Part shown: piece after piece, positions 28,547 to 38,629 of the stretch
Layout of the letters: every line of letters starts with the position of its first letter
Numbering within the stretch: position 1 is the stretch's first letter
DNA from: Burkholderia sp. BCC0506
Lineage (GTDB): Bacteria; Pseudomonadota; Gammaproteobacteria; Burkholderiales; Burkholderiaceae
Direction of reading: 5' to 3'
Assembly: GCF_902833145.1 (NCBI RefSeq)
Contig: NZ_CADFEN010000022.1
Coordinates: forward strand, 1-54,860
Length of the DNA: 54,860 nucleotides
Translations under genes and position numbers: made by a program
Notes under the pieces: model-generated
What the model was told of the DNA's origin: nothing
The model's input: the letters and a program-made list of their open reading frames with translations, nothing else
Databases searched by the model: none

Positions 28547-31500
28547 TCAATGGCTCGATGCATCGGCCGGACCGTGATCCATCTTACCCTGATCGCCCCG
28601 CACCCGCTTGATGTGCGGGTGCGCCCACGAGCCGGTGATCGCGTAGTCGAGCGCGAACGCGTGCGACAGCGTCTCGGACAGCGCGTAGTTCGCCGCCAGC
28701 ACGCCGACGCCGAGCAGCGGGTTGATGATGGCCGCGCCGATCGCGGCCGCGCCCGCGCTGATTTTCGGCGCGACGTGCGCATGCAGGTCCTGCGTCTCGG
28801 CGCCGAGATCGACCGCGCCGCGCACGGTGACGTTCGCGGGGCCCGTCATCATCGAGAAGTCGTCGGTGCGCGCGATCCCGTTCGAAATCCGGCCGGTCCC
28901 GGTGATCTTGTCGAACGGCAACCCCTTGCCGACCACGTCGCGGAAGTTCAGCGTCAGGAAGCGCGCGAGGCTCTGCAGGCTCAGCACGCCGAGCAGTTTC
29001 GCCGCGCCCGGGTCGACCTTCAGGATCTTGCCGTGCTCGAGGTCGAGCGCGACCTGGCCGCCGAGCGACGGGAAGTCGAGCGCGGTCGGGCCGCCGCGCC
29101 AGCCGACCTTGCCCGTGACCGAGCCGTGCCCGTCCGCGAGCGTGCGCGGCAGGCCGACGCGATCGAGCAGCGCGCCCGCGTTGTCGATGTCGAGCTTGAA
29201 GTCGAACACGGTGCGGCGCGGCGCGTCGCTTTCGTCGGCGCCGCGGGCGAGCGCGCGGCGCGACGTGCGCCAGTTGCCGGTCGCCGTCAGCTTCGCGGCC
29301 GGGTTCGACAGCTCCAGCTTGTCCAACTGCCACACGGGCGTGCCGTCTTCGTCGATGTTGCGCGCGTTGACGACGAGCCGGCCGATGTCGTGATCGCGCG
29401 CGACGACCTGGTCGACGATCAGGTCGATCGACGGCATCGGGCGGTCGGTCGGCGTCGGCAGGTTCATCGCGCGGCCGACGAGATCGTGCTGCGCACTCTG
29501 CGGCACGACGAGTTTCGCGAGCCGTGCATTCAGCACGCCCGCGCCGTTGTGACCGCCGCCCGGCGCCCACGACAGGTAGCCCGACACCTGGTTCGACGCG
29601 ATGTTCGCCTGCCAGAGATCGTCGACGTGCGATGCGCCGACGATCACGTTCTCCCAGTTGCGCTTGAGCAGCTTCAGCGTGCCGAAATGGAACGCGAAGC
29701 GCTTCGGCGCGAAGCTCGCGAAATCGACGCGCGGCGCGGCCGGCGGCGCGGGCGCGCGCGGCGTGTCGGGCTGCAGCGTGCGGGCGAGGGCGAGCCACGC
29801 GTCGGCGTCCAGCTCGGCGACGTCGACGGCCGCGCTCACGCCGTCCTGCGGCATGTCGGGCATCCGGTGGATGCCCATCGCGCCGCGCACCGCGCGCAGC
29901 GGCTGGCCGGGCGTCGCGTCGAGCAGGTAGGTCGCGGCCACCGGGCCGAGCGTCAGGTCGGCGTGTTCGAGGCGCTTGCCGTCCGCCTGCGGCGCCGGCT
30001 GCAGCGTGAAGCGGAACGGCATCGGCGTGCCGGCCGCTTTCGCGAACGGCGCCGGGAAGTTCAGCGCGACGCCCGTCAGGTCGGATTGCGCGCTGACGTC
30101 GGGCAGGTGGCCCGGCGCGCCGCGCACCGCGACCGTGTACGGCGCGTCGCCGACCACGTGCTCGAGCAGCGCGGCGGCCGTGCCGTGCAGGTTCAGGCCG
30201 CGCGCCGCGTCGAGCGCGAGCCGGCCGTCGACGTCCACCGCGTACGGGCCGTGCGACTGGAAGGTGCCGTTCGCGCGCACCGGGCCGCCGAGGAAGCGCC
30301 CCGACAGCGCGTGCAGCGACGCGCCGGCCTCGGTGAAGCGGACGCTGCCGCGCAGGGCCGACAGCGGCGGCACGCCGCTCGTCGACAGCGTGTTGCCGCC
30401 GAATGCGAGCGTGCCTTCGACGTGGGTGTGCGGATGGGCGACGTGCTGCGGAATCGTGATCTTGAGCGCGAGCGACGCGGGGCCCTGCGCATCGATCCGC
30501 TCGCCGATGTGGTGGCTCATCGTGCCGAGCGAGCTGTTGTCCGCGTAGTCGATCAGGTCGGCGAGCGGGCCCTGCGCATGGCCGTCGATGATCAGCGGCG
30601 AGTGCGACGGATTGCCGAGATCGTCGATGCGGCCCGCGACCTTCGTCACCGCGACGCGCTTGTAGTGCCCGCGCTCGATGTCGAAGCGCAGCTTGTTCTG
30701 CGCGAGCTCGAACACGCCGTCGATCCCGTCGAGCGCCGGCCAGACGCTCGGCGTGCCGTTCGCGAGCTTGCGCGGCGGGTACGGCGTCGGCTCGAAGCGC
30801 CCGCCGGTGAACGGCGCGACGATGTGGAACACGCCGGCGTCCGGCTCGTGCTCGAACGGGAATTTCTCGAGCGGGCCGCGCGCGACGATCGACGCGCCCT
30901 TGGTCACCTTGCCGTCCTGCAGCGCGTGGCCCAGATAGTCGCGCAGGTGCTCGGACATCCCGGTCGGCAGGTAGCGCGGAATGCGCGCGACCGACGCGCG
31001 CGCGAAATCGGCGCGCAGGTCGAGCGAGCCGCGGCCGTGGCCGGGGTTCGTGTACGAGCCCGACACCGCGATTTCGGCATCGGGGTTCGACACGAGCAGG
31101 TCGGGCAGCGACACGTCGACGCGCGCATGCTTGTCGCCGGGCGCGGGCGTGATCGTCCATCTGGCGTTGCCGCGCAGCCGGTCGAACGTCAGGCGCGGCT
31201 CGTCGAATTCGCCGGGCACGGTGACGGCCGCGTTCACGGTGTCGATATGCGCGGCGCCGCCCGTCTCGGTCGCATCGACGCGGCCCCACAGGTTCTCGAC
31301 GCCCGGCCAGCCGGCGCGCGGGTGGCCGCGCGGCGAGAGCCCGGGCGGCGGCTCCTGCGCGGCGAAGCTGATGCCTTGCAGATCGCCGAGGAAGCGGTAG
31401 CGGACGATCGGCGCGGCGCCCATGCGCCGCTCCTCGTCGGCGAGATCGGCGTGCGCGGGCTTCGCGCGCTCGACCTCGATGTGATAGTTCGACACCATCC

Positions 31501-32746
31501 CGCGCGGGTCGAGCTTGACCAGTTCGTTGCGCAGCCGCGCCGGCAGCGGCAGCCCGCGGATGAATTCGCTGAGGATGCCGAGGTCGACGCGGTCGCCGAC
31601 GACGCTCAGCAGTTGCCCCTGGTTCGCGGTCGGCACGCGGTAGCGGGCCGTCAGCGTCGACAGCGCGAGCGAGCGGGCGAGCGGCGTGCCGTCCGGCAGC
31701 GGCGGCTGGCCGAGCTCCGCGTTGAAGCGCGTCAGGTGCAGCGTGTAGTCGTGGCCCGCGTCGAGCACCATGTCCCAGCCGAAGCCGACCGTCGGCACGT
31801 CGAGCCGCGGCTGCGTCGGGCGCACGCGCAGCGCGACGTCGGCGCCTTGCAGGTCGCCGCCCGCCGAGCGCAGGTGGCCGTCGCCGAAGGTCGCCCAGAT
31901 CGCGTTGTCGATCCGGCCCGCGTGGATCGTGAGCGGCACGTCGAGATAGCGCGTGAGCGTCTGCAGGTCGACGGGGCCGGTCGACAGGTACGCGTCGCCG
32001 GTCCAGTTCGCCGGCTTGCCGATCGGCGCGAGCGGCTTGTGCCGGAAGTGCGTGCGGAAATCGAGCGGGCCGAGCAGCAGCGTGCCGTTCGCGGGCGCCT
32101 GCAGCGCGGCCTTGTGCACGCGGCCGTCGTTGAGCACCGCGAGCCGGATGCCCGACAGCACGAGCTCCGGCGCATCGTGCTGCGCGTCGCGCCAGCGCAG
32201 CGTGCCGCCGCGCAGCACGATCGCCTCCTGCTTCAGCAGCCAGGTGCCGAACGTGTCGTTGCCGCCGTGGGTGGTGGCGACGCCGACGCCCGCGACGCTC
32301 AGCGAGCCGTCGGCCGCCCGCGCGACGACGAGGTCGGGCTGGTCGACGATCAGGCTCGACAGCGCGGGCGATAGCCGCAGCAGCGACATCCACGACAGCG
32401 CGGCCGTCGCATGCGGCACCGACAGCGCGACCTTGCCGTCACGGCCGCGGATCGTCAGGTTCGTGAGCTCGACGCCCGGCTGCATGCCGGACCAGTTCGG
32501 GGAAAGCTTGCCGATCGAAAGCTGCGCATGGAGCTTGTCGGACACGGTGCGCTCGATGCGCGGGCGGAATTCGTCGATGCGGGGCAGCAGCACGTAGCGC
32601 AGCCCGAGGAGGGCGCCGGACGCGACGAAGTAGGTGCCGATCCCGACTGCCAGCGTCACCCTGAACACGCGACGCAGGACCGGATGATCGTGCTTCGGAG
32701 GTCCCGCTTCGGGCGCAGCTACGGCGGATTCCTGACGGTCGGACAT
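28547..32746 (-). CDS. yhdP: YhdP family AsmA-like envelope protein
   Basis: This is a very long protein (1399 residues) with one N-terminal membrane segment (about 28-50, AVGIGTYFVASGALLGLRYV) and a huge periplasmic remainder of the AsmA/DUF3971 type, dominated by beta repeats. In E. coli YhdP works with TamB and YdbH to carry phospholipids to the outer membrane. Recognisable stretches include the N-terminal DEFRPRIERTVSDKL and GKLSPNWSGMQPGV, and near the C-terminus GVLSLQSLARFLTLNFRDV followed by KGLPFDKITGTG. It heads the yhdP-nitrilase-tldD row and is divergent from glnE. Confidence 0.93.
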   Translation of the reverse strand: MSDRQESAVAAPEAGPPKHDHPVLRRVFRVTLAVGIGTYFVASGALLGLRYVLLPRIDEFRPRIERTVSDKLHAQLSIGKLSPNWSGMQPGVELTNLTIRGRDGKVALSVPHATAALSWMSLLRLSPALSSLIVDQPDLVVARAADGSLSVAGVGVATTHGGNDTFGTWLLKQEAIVLRGGTLRWRDAQHDAPELVLSGIRLAVLNDGRVHKAALQAPANGTLLLGPLDFRTHFRHKPLAPIGKPANWTGDAYLSTGPVDLQTLTRYLDVPLTIHAGRIDNAIWATFGDGHLRSAGGDLQGADVALRVRPTQPRLDVPTVGFGWDMVLDAGHDYTLHLTRFNAELGQPPLPDGTPLARSLALSTLTARYRVPTANQGQLLSVVGDRVDLGILSEFIRGLPLPARLRNELVKLDPRGMVSNYHIEVERAKPAHADLADEERRMGAAPIVRYRFLGDLQGISFAAQEPPPGLSPRGHPRAGWPGVENLWGRVDATETGGAAHIDTVNAAVTVPGEFDEPRLTFDRLRGNARWTITPAPGDKHARVDVSLPDLLVSNPDAEIAVSGSYTNPGHGRGSLDLRADFARASVARIPRYLPTGMSEHLRDYLGHALQDGKVTKGASIVARGPLEKFPFEHEPDAGVFHIVAPFTGGRFEPTPYPPRKLANGTPSVWPALDGIDGVFELAQNKLRFDIERGHYKRVAVTKVAGRIDDLGNPSHSPLIIDGHAQGPLADLIDYADNSSLGTMSHHIGERIDAQGPASLALKITIPQHVAHPHTHVEGTLAFGGNTLSTSGVPPLSALRGSVRFTEAGASLHALSGRFLGGPVRANGTFQSHGPYAVDVDGRLALDAARGLNLHGTAAALLEHVVGDAPYTVAVRGAPGHLPDVSAQSDLTGVALNFPAPFAKAAGTPMPFRFTLQPAPQADGKRLEHADLTLGPVAATYLLDATPGQPLRAVRGAMGIHRMPDMPQDGVSAAVDVAELDADAWLALARTLQPDTPRAPAPPAAPRVDFASFAPKRFAFHFGTLKLLKRNWENVIVGASHVDDLWQANIASNQVSGYLSWAPGGGHNGAGVLNARLAKLVVPQSAQHDLVGRAMNLPTPTDRPMPSIDLIVDQVVARDHDIGRLVVNARNIDEDGTPVWQLDKLELSNPAAKLTATGNWRTSRRALARGADESDAPRRTVFDFKLDIDNAGALLDRVGLPRTLADGHGSVTGKVGWRGGPTALDFPSLGGQVALDLEHGKILKVDPGAAKLLGVLSLQSLARFLTLNFRDVVGKGLPFDKITGTGRISNGIARTDDFSMMTGPANVTVRGAVDLGAETQDLHAHVAPKISAGAAAIGAAIINPLLGVGVLAANYALSETLSHAFALDYAITGSWAHPHIKRVRGDQGKMDHGPADASSH

Positions 32747-32980
32747 GCGGCGGACGGGCGGCGATATGGTAGTTTTGCAGACTGACGTTGAAATGTATCA
32801 CACGGGTCCGTGCCGGCGGCCGTCGCGGCTGTACGGCACGGGCTTTCCGGCGCGCGGCGTCGCGACGGGCGCACGGGCGTCCGGCGACGCCGCGCCGAGT
32901 CCATGAGGCCGGTCGGCCGCGGGGGTGCGCGCACGTGCCGGCCCGCTGCCGGCCAGCCTTTCCGCCAGGCCCGCTTCTCG

Positions 32981-35785
32981 ATGACCGACGCTTCCGCCCT
33001 GATCAGCACGTCCTATTCCCGATATCTTGCCCGCGCGGCAGCCGCGCGGCCCGCGCTGGCTGAGCAGGTCGCCGCGTGGGCGGCCGCGCCGCTCGGCCGC
33101 GCGCAGCTCGATGCGCGCCTCACCGAGCTGCTCGCGACGCCGGCCGGCGCGGCCGCGCCGAGCGAGGAGCAACTGAAGCGCGCGCTGCGGCAATTGCGCA
33201 CCGAGGCGTTCGGCGCGGTCGCGGAGCGCGACCTGCGCGGGCTGGCGGACGTCGCCGAGGTCACGGGCGCGATGACCGACCTCGCCGAGGTGGCCGTGCA
33301 GCGCTCGCTCGCGCTGCTGTCGGCCGAACTCGAGGCGCTGTACGGCGAGCCGCGCGGCGCCGACGGCCAGCGCGTCGTGCTCGGCGTGGTCGGGATGGGC
33401 AAGCTCGGCGGCCGCGAGCTGAACGTGTCGTCGGACATCGACCTGATCTTCGTCTACGAGGACGACGGCGAGACCACCGGCGGCACGCGTTCGCCGCTGT
33501 CCACGCAGGAATACTTCACGCGGCTCGGCCGGCGCCTGATCGGCGTGCTGTCCGAGGTCACCGCCGACGGCTACGTGTTTCGCGTCGACATGCGGCTGCG
33601 CCCGAACGGCGATTCGGGGCCGCTCGTCTGCAGCATCGGGATGCTCGAGGAATATTTCTACGTGCAGGGGCGCGAGTGGGAGCGCTATGCGTGGATCAAG
33701 GGGCGGCTCGTGTCGGAAGGCGACAGCGACGCGGCGCAGCGGCTCGCGGCGCAGCTGGAGTCGATCGTCAAGCCGTTCGTCTACCGTCGCTATCTCGATT
33801 TCGGCGTGATCGGCGCGATTCGTTCGCTGCACCAGCAGATCCGGCACGAAGCCGCGCGGCGCGCGTCGATGCGGCCCGACAAGGCCGACGACATCAAGCT
33901 CGGGCGCGGCGGGATCCGCGAGATCGAGTTCAGCGCGCAGGTGTTCCAGTTGATCCGCGGCGGCCAGGATGCGGAGTTTCGCGTACGGCCGACGCTCGCG
34001 GTGCTGCGGCATGCGCAGGCGCGCGGGCTGATCGGCGACGACGTGTGCGCGCGCCTGACCGCTGCCTACCATTTCCTGCGCACGCTCGAGCACCGGCTGC
34101 AGTACCGCAACGACGCGCAGACCCACGCGATGCCGGTCGAGCCCGATGACCGCGCGGCGCTGGCCGCGTCGCTCGGGTTTGCCGACTACGCGGCGCTGAT
34201 GGCGGTGCTGGACGAGCACCGGAACTTCGTCGAGGCGCAGTTCGACCAGATCTTCGCGGACAAGGTGAAGGGCGGCGGCCCTTGCACGGCGGGCGACGAC
34301 ACGGCGGCCGCGTGGATCTGGAGCGGCGCGCTGGCCGACGACGGCGAGGACGATGCGCTGGTCGCGCGCCTCGACGGCCTGGGCTTCGCCGATCCGGCCG
34401 CCGTGCTCGCGCGGCTGCGCGCGATCTGGCAATCGTCGCGCTACACCGGGCTGCCGGAAAAGAGCCGGCAGCGCTTCGACAGTGTCGCGCAGCGCGCGCT
34501 CGACGCCGCGCCGACGATCGACGCCGCGCGCCGCGACGACACGATCGTGCGCCTGTTCGACCTGCTGGAGACGGTGAGCCGGCGCGGCGTCTATCTCGCG
34601 CTGCTGACCGAATATCCGGCCGCGCTCGACCGCGTGCTGTCGGTGCTCGGCGCGACGCGCTGGGGCGGCGGCTACCTGATCCGCCACCCGCAGCTGCTCG
34701 ACGAGCTGCTCGACGACGAGGCGATCGCGAGCCCGTTCGACTGGCCTGCGTTCAAGGATGCGCTGCGCGCGCGGCTCGCGGCGGCCGACGGCCCCGAACA
34801 GCAGATGGACCTGCTGCGCCATGCGCAGCACGCGGAGGTGTTCCGGATCCTGCTGATCGATCTGGCCGGCCAACTGTCGGTCGAGCATGTCAGCGACCGG
34901 CTGTCGGAGCTCGCCGATGCGGTGCTCGACGTGACGATCGAAGTCGTCTGGTCGCAGCTCGCGAAGCGCCATCGCGACGTGCCGAAATTCGCGGTGATCG
35001 CGTACGGCAAGCTGGGCGGCAAGGAGCTCGGCTATGCGTCGGATCTCGACCTGATCTTCCTGTACGACGACCCGGACGAGCGTTCGGCGGACGTCTACAC
35101 GACCTTCACGCGGCGCCTGATCACGTGGCTCACGACGGCGACCGGTGCGGGCGCGCTGTTCGACATCGACCTGCGGCTGCGGCCGAACGGCGAGGCCGGG
35201 CTGCTCGTCACCGATCTCGACGCGTTCCGCCGCTATCAGCTGCGCGAGGGCGACGCCGCGAACACCGCGTGGGTGTGGGAACACCAGGCGCTGACGCGCG
35301 CCCGCTACAGCGCGGGCGACGCGCAGATCGGCGCGGCGTTCGAGGCGATCCGCCGGCAGGTGCTGACGACGCCGCGCGACGCGGCGGTACTCGCGAAGGA
35401 GATCGTCGACATGCGCGGCAAGGTGTTCGCCGGCCACCCGAACCAGACCGCGCTGTTCGACCTGAAGCACGATCGCGGCGGGATGGTCGACATCGAGTTC
35501 ATCGTCCAGTACTGGGTGCTGCTGCATGCGTCGAGCGACGCCGAGCTGATCCGCAATACCGGCAACATCGCGCTCTTGCGCGAGGTCGCGCGCTTCGGGC
35601 TGATGGGCGCGGACGAGGCCGAGCGCGTCGGCGCGGCCTACCGCCAGTACCGGAAGCTGCAGCACAAGCTGCGGCTCGACGGGATGGAGAAGGCGCGTGT
35701 GGACCCCGCGGTGGTCGCCGACGAGCGGGCGGCCGTGACGGCGCTGTGGGAGCGCGTGTTCGGCGCGGTCGAAACGGGCGTTTGA
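32981..35785 (+). CDS. glnE: Glutamine synthetase adenylyltransferase/deadenylase
   Basis: This 934-residue bifunctional enzyme attaches or removes AMP on glutamine synthetase in response to PII and glutamine. Two nucleotidyltransferase domains are visible. The first has GMGKLGGRELNVSSDIDLIF (N-terminal deadenylase). The second has YGKLGGKELGYASDLDLIFL (C-terminal adenylylase). Each is followed by a helical GlnD-UR-like domain. The ATG at 32981 (MTDASALISTSYSRYL) is chosen; the frame is open for 57 codons upstream, but that part is Arg/Gly-rich without similarity. It is divergent from yhdP, and the 234-bp gap shows no strong promoter. Confidence 0.95.
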   Translation: MTDASALISTSYSRYLARAAAARPALAEQVAAWAAAPLGRAQLDARLTELLATPAGAAAPSEEQLKRALRQLRTEAFGAVAERDLRGLADVAEVTGAMTDLAEVAVQRSLALLSAELEALYGEPRGADGQRVVLGVVGMGKLGGRELNVSSDIDLIFVYEDDGETTGGTRSPLSTQEYFTRLGRRLIGVLSEVTADGYVFRVDMRLRPNGDSGPLVCSIGMLEEYFYVQGREWERYAWIKGRLVSEGDSDAAQRLAAQLESIVKPFVYRRYLDFGVIGAIRSLHQQIRHEAARRASMRPDKADDIKLGRGGIREIEFSAQVFQLIRGGQDAEFRVRPTLAVLRHAQARGLIGDDVCARLTAAYHFLRTLEHRLQYRNDAQTHAMPVEPDDRAALAASLGFADYAALMAVLDEHRNFVEAQFDQIFADKVKGGGPCTAGDDTAAAWIWSGALADDGEDDALVARLDGLGFADPAAVLARLRAIWQSSRYTGLPEKSRQRFDSVAQRALDAAPTIDAARRDDTIVRLFDLLETVSRRGVYLALLTEYPAALDRVLSVLGATRWGGGYLIRHPQLLDELLDDEAIASPFDWPAFKDALRARLAAADGPEQQMDLLRHAQHAEVFRILLIDLAGQLSVEHVSDRLSELADAVLDVTIEVVWSQLAKRHRDVPKFAVIAYGKLGGKELGYASDLDLIFLYDDPDERSADVYTTFTRRLITWLTTATGAGALFDIDLRLRPNGEAGLLVTDLDAFRRYQLREGDAANTAWVWEHQALTRARYSAGDAQIGAAFEAIRRQVLTTPRDAAVLAKEIVDMRGKVFAGHPNQTALFDLKHDRGGMVDIEFIVQYWVLLHASSDAELIRNTGNIALLREVARFGLMGADEAERVGAAYRQYRKLQHKLRLDGMEKARVDPAVVADERAAVTALWERVFGAVETGV

Positions 35786-35857
35786 GTCGCCCGTTCGAAT
35801 CCGGCCGTACGATCCGGCGGCGCGGGGCGGGTGCGAGCGAGCGGCCGTGCGTCCGTA

Positions 35858-35887
35858 ACAAAAAAGACCGGCGCATGCGCCGGTCTT
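35858..35887. terminator. Bidirectional terminator between glnE and recN
   Basis: A 24-base perfect palindrome (35864-35887, AAGACCGGCGCATGCGCCGG and so on) lies between convergent genes. On the minus strand it is followed by a run of U (A-rich 35858-35865), a strong terminator for recN. On the plus strand the tail CTTCTTGC is weaker for glnE. Confidence 0.85.
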
Positions 35888-35926
35888 CTTGCATTCGGCC
35901 AACGTGCGGTCAATGCGGTGCCGGCG

Positions 35927-37576
35927 TCAGGCCGCCAGCATTTCCTTCGCGTGCTTGCGTGTGGTGGCGGTGATTTCGAGCCCGCCGAGCATCCGCGCGA
36001 CTTCCTCGACGCGGCTCGCCTTGTCGAGCGCGACGACCGACGACACGGTGCCGCCGCGCTCGTCGGCCCCCTTCGCCACCTGGAAATGATGGTCGCCGCG
36101 CGCGGCGACCTGCGGCAGGTGCGTCACGCACAGCACCTGGCGTTCGCGCCCGAGCTGGTGCAGCAGGCGGCCGACCACTTCGGCGACGCCGCCGCCGATC
36201 CCCGTGTCGACTTCGTCGAAGATCAGCGTCGGCGTCGGGCTCGCGGCGCTCGCGATCACCGCGAGCGCGAGACTGATCCGGGCGAGTTCGCCGCCCGACG
36301 CGACTTTCGCGAGCGGCCGCAGCGGCACGCCCGGGTGCCCGGCCACGCGGAATTCGACCTGCTCGAGCCCGTGCGGGCCGCCGTCGGCGAGCGGCACGAG
36401 CGCGACTTCGAAGCTCCCGCCCGCCATCGACAGTTCCTGCATGCCGGCCGTGACGGCCGTGCCGAGCGCCTTGGCGGCCTGCGCACGCGCCTTCGACAGG
36501 TGTTTCGCGTCGGCGAGATACGCGTCCCATGCCTTCGCCTGCGCGGCTTCGAGCGCGCCGAGGTCGGCCGCCGCGTCGAGCGCGGCGAGCTGGGCGCGCC
36601 GCGCCGCGTGTTCCTCGTGCAGCGTGTCGGGCGGCAGCCGGAACTTGCGGGCGGTCGAATGCAGCGCGTCGAGACGCGCCTCGACCTGCGCGAGTCGCGC
36701 GGGGTCGAGATCGAGGCGCTGCGCGTAGTGCGACAGCGAATAGACGGCTTCCTGCAACTGGATCTCGGCCGGCTCCAGCGACGCGAGCGCGTCGCCGAGC
36801 CCGGCGTCGTAATCGGCCAGGCTGCGCAGCTTGGACACGATCGCGCCCAACTGCGGCAGCATCGCATCGTCGGCCTCGGACAGCGCGTTGAGCGCGCCCT
36901 GCACGCCGGCGATCAGGTTCGCCGAATGCGACAGCCGCTTGTGCTCGCTGCCGATTTCGTCCCATTCGCCGGGTTGCGGCGCGAGCTTGTCGAGTTCGGC
37001 GAGCTGCCACGCGAGCTTTTCGCGTTCGAGCTGCAACTCGCGCTCGTGCGCCTTCGCGGCGTCGATCGCCTGCGTCGCGTCGCGCCACACGCGCCACGCG
37101 CGCGCGACGTTCGCGGCGTCGGCGACGAGCCCCGCGTGCGTGTCGAACAGCTCGCGCTGCGCGTCGGGCCGCATCAGCAGCTGGTGCGCATGCTGGCCGT
37201 GGATGTCGACGAGCATCTCGCCGAGCTCGCGCAGTTGCGCGAGCGTCGCGCTGGTGCCGTTGATGAAGGCGCGCGAGCGGCCGTTCGCGTCGATCACGCG
37301 GCGCAGCATCACGGTGTCCTCGGCGTCGAACGCATGTTCGTCGAGCCAGCGCGCGACGCGGTCGTGCGGCGTGAATTCGGCCGTGATGTCGGCGCGGCCG
37401 CAGCCGGTGCGCACGACGCTCGCGTCGGCGCGCTCGCCGAGCGCGAGCGCGAGCGCGTCGATCAGGATCGATTTGCCGGCGCCGGTTTCGCCGGAAAAGA
37501 CGGAAAAGCCGCTGTCGAATTCGAGATCGAGCGCGGCGACGATGACGAAGTCGCGGATCGAGAGGTGGCGGAGCAT
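35927..37576 (-). CDS. recN: DNA repair protein RecN
   Basis: This 549-residue SMC-like ATPase acts in double-strand-break repair and in bridging broken DNA. It has Walker A GETGAGKS at residues 29-36, a long central coiled-coil region rich in Ala/Leu/Glu, the ABC signature VASGGELARISLALAV, Walker B LIFDEVDTGIGG and the following CVTHLPQVAARGDHHF. It lies 19 bp after nadK on the minus strand, a usual proteobacterial pairing. Its end faces glnE. Confidence 0.97.
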   Translation of the reverse strand: MLRHLSIRDFVIVAALDLEFDSGFSVFSGETGAGKSILIDALALALGERADASVVRTGCGRADITAEFTPHDRVARWLDEHAFDAEDTVMLRRVIDANGRSRAFINGTSATLAQLRELGEMLVDIHGQHAHQLLMRPDAQRELFDTHAGLVADAANVARAWRVWRDATQAIDAAKAHERELQLEREKLAWQLAELDKLAPQPGEWDEIGSEHKRLSHSANLIAGVQGALNALSEADDAMLPQLGAIVSKLRSLADYDAGLGDALASLEPAEIQLQEAVYSLSHYAQRLDLDPARLAQVEARLDALHSTARKFRLPPDTLHEEHAARRAQLAALDAAADLGALEAAQAKAWDAYLADAKHLSKARAQAAKALGTAVTAGMQELSMAGGSFEVALVPLADGGPHGLEQVEFRVAGHPGVPLRPLAKVASGGELARISLALAVIASAASPTPTLIFDEVDTGIGGGVAEVVGRLLHQLGRERQVLCVTHLPQVAARGDHHFQVAKGADERGGTVSSVVALDKASRVEEVARMLGGLEITATTRKHAKEMLAA

Positions 37577-37595
37577 GGTGTCGGGGGCAGCGGTG

Positions 37596-38498
37596 TCAGG
37601 ACGCCTTGTCGTCTTCGTTCGATGCGTGTTCGTTCCAGTGCAGCTTCTTGCGCAGCGTCGTGTAGTAGCTGTAGCCGATCGGGTGCAGGAACGGCACCGT
37701 GTGCTTCGAGCGGCGCACCTCGATCGTATCGTTCAGTTCGAGCGACGTGAACGACTGCATGTCGAAGTTCACGTTGACGTCGCGGCCGCCGACGATCTGG
37801 ATCGCGATCTTCGAATCGTCGGGCAGCACGATCGGCCGGTTCGACAGTGCGTGCGGCGCGATCGGCACGAGCACGATGCCCGCCAGCTGCGGATGGAGGA
37901 TCGGGCCGGCCGACGACAGCGCATAGGCGGTCGAGCCGGTGGGCGTCGCGACGATCAGGCCGTCCGAGCGCTGGTTGTACATGTAGCGGCCGTCGACCGA
38001 CGCGCGCAGCTCGACCATCCCGGAGAAGCCGCTGCGGTTCACGACGACGTCGTTGAACGCGAGCGCGTGGTAGATCGGTTCGCCGTCGCGCACGATCCGC
38101 GCCTCCAGCAGCGAGCGCTCCTCGCGCTCGAACTTGCCGGCCAGCATCACGGGCACGAGCGCCTGCATGTCGGATGCCGCGATGTCGGTGATGAAGCCGA
38201 GCCGCCCGTGGTTGATCCCGATCAGCGGTGTCCGGTACGGCGCAAGCTGGCGGCCGATGCCGAGCATCGTGCCGTCGCCGCCGAGCACGATCGCCACGTC
38301 CGCTCGCGCCCCGATTTCGGCCGGGGTGAGCGCCGGGTAGCCGGCGATGCCGATTTCCCGCGCGGTATCGCCTTCGAACACGACCTCGAAGCCGAGCGTG
38401 GCGATGCTGTCCGCCAGCGTGGCGAGCGGCTCGGCGATGCCGGGCGTGTTGCTCCGGCCGACGAGCGCGACAGTATTGAACTGATTACCGGTTTTCAT
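37596..38498 (-). CDS. nadK: NAD kinase
   Basis: This 300-residue ATP-NAD kinase makes NADP. The catalytic motif [16 protein letters not shown] gives Asp75. [13 protein letters not shown], the NE/D-type motif [10 protein letters not shown] and the glycine-rich [18 protein letters not shown] are all present. [12 protein letters not shown] is taken as the start; the frame extends 50 codons upstream without similarity and would overlap the hrcA promoter region. It is divergent from hrcA and co-directional with recN. Confidence 0.97.
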   Translation of the reverse strand: MKTGNQFNTVALVGRSNTPGIAEPLATLADSIATLGFEVVFEGDTAREIGIAGYPALTPAEIGARADVAIVLGGDGTMLGIGRQLAPYRTPLIGINHGRLGFITDIAASDMQALVPVMLAGKFEREERSLLEARIVRDGEPIYHALAFNDVVVNRSGFSGMVELRASVDGRYMYNQRSDGLIVATPTGSTAYALSSAGPILHPQLAGIVLVPIAPHALSNRPIVLPDDSKIAIQIVGGRDVNVNFDMQSFTSLELNDTIEVRRSKHTVPFLHPIGYSYYTTLRKKLHWNEHASNEDDKAS

Positions 38499-38629
38499 GC
38501 CGGCATTACACCATAGCTCGTTGACGAAAAGAACCGGCTGTGCGCCGACGGGGCCGGATCGGGCCGGCCCGTGCAACGGTGGCGGACGCCACTCGCCGTG
38601 CTCGCACGGTTGCGCTAAAATTTTCCACC

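Noticed and set aside
38499-38629. CIRCE element before hrcA
   Set aside because: Neither TTAGCACTC nor its inverted partner is present; CACTCGCCGTGCTCG looks slightly similar but does not have the repeat.
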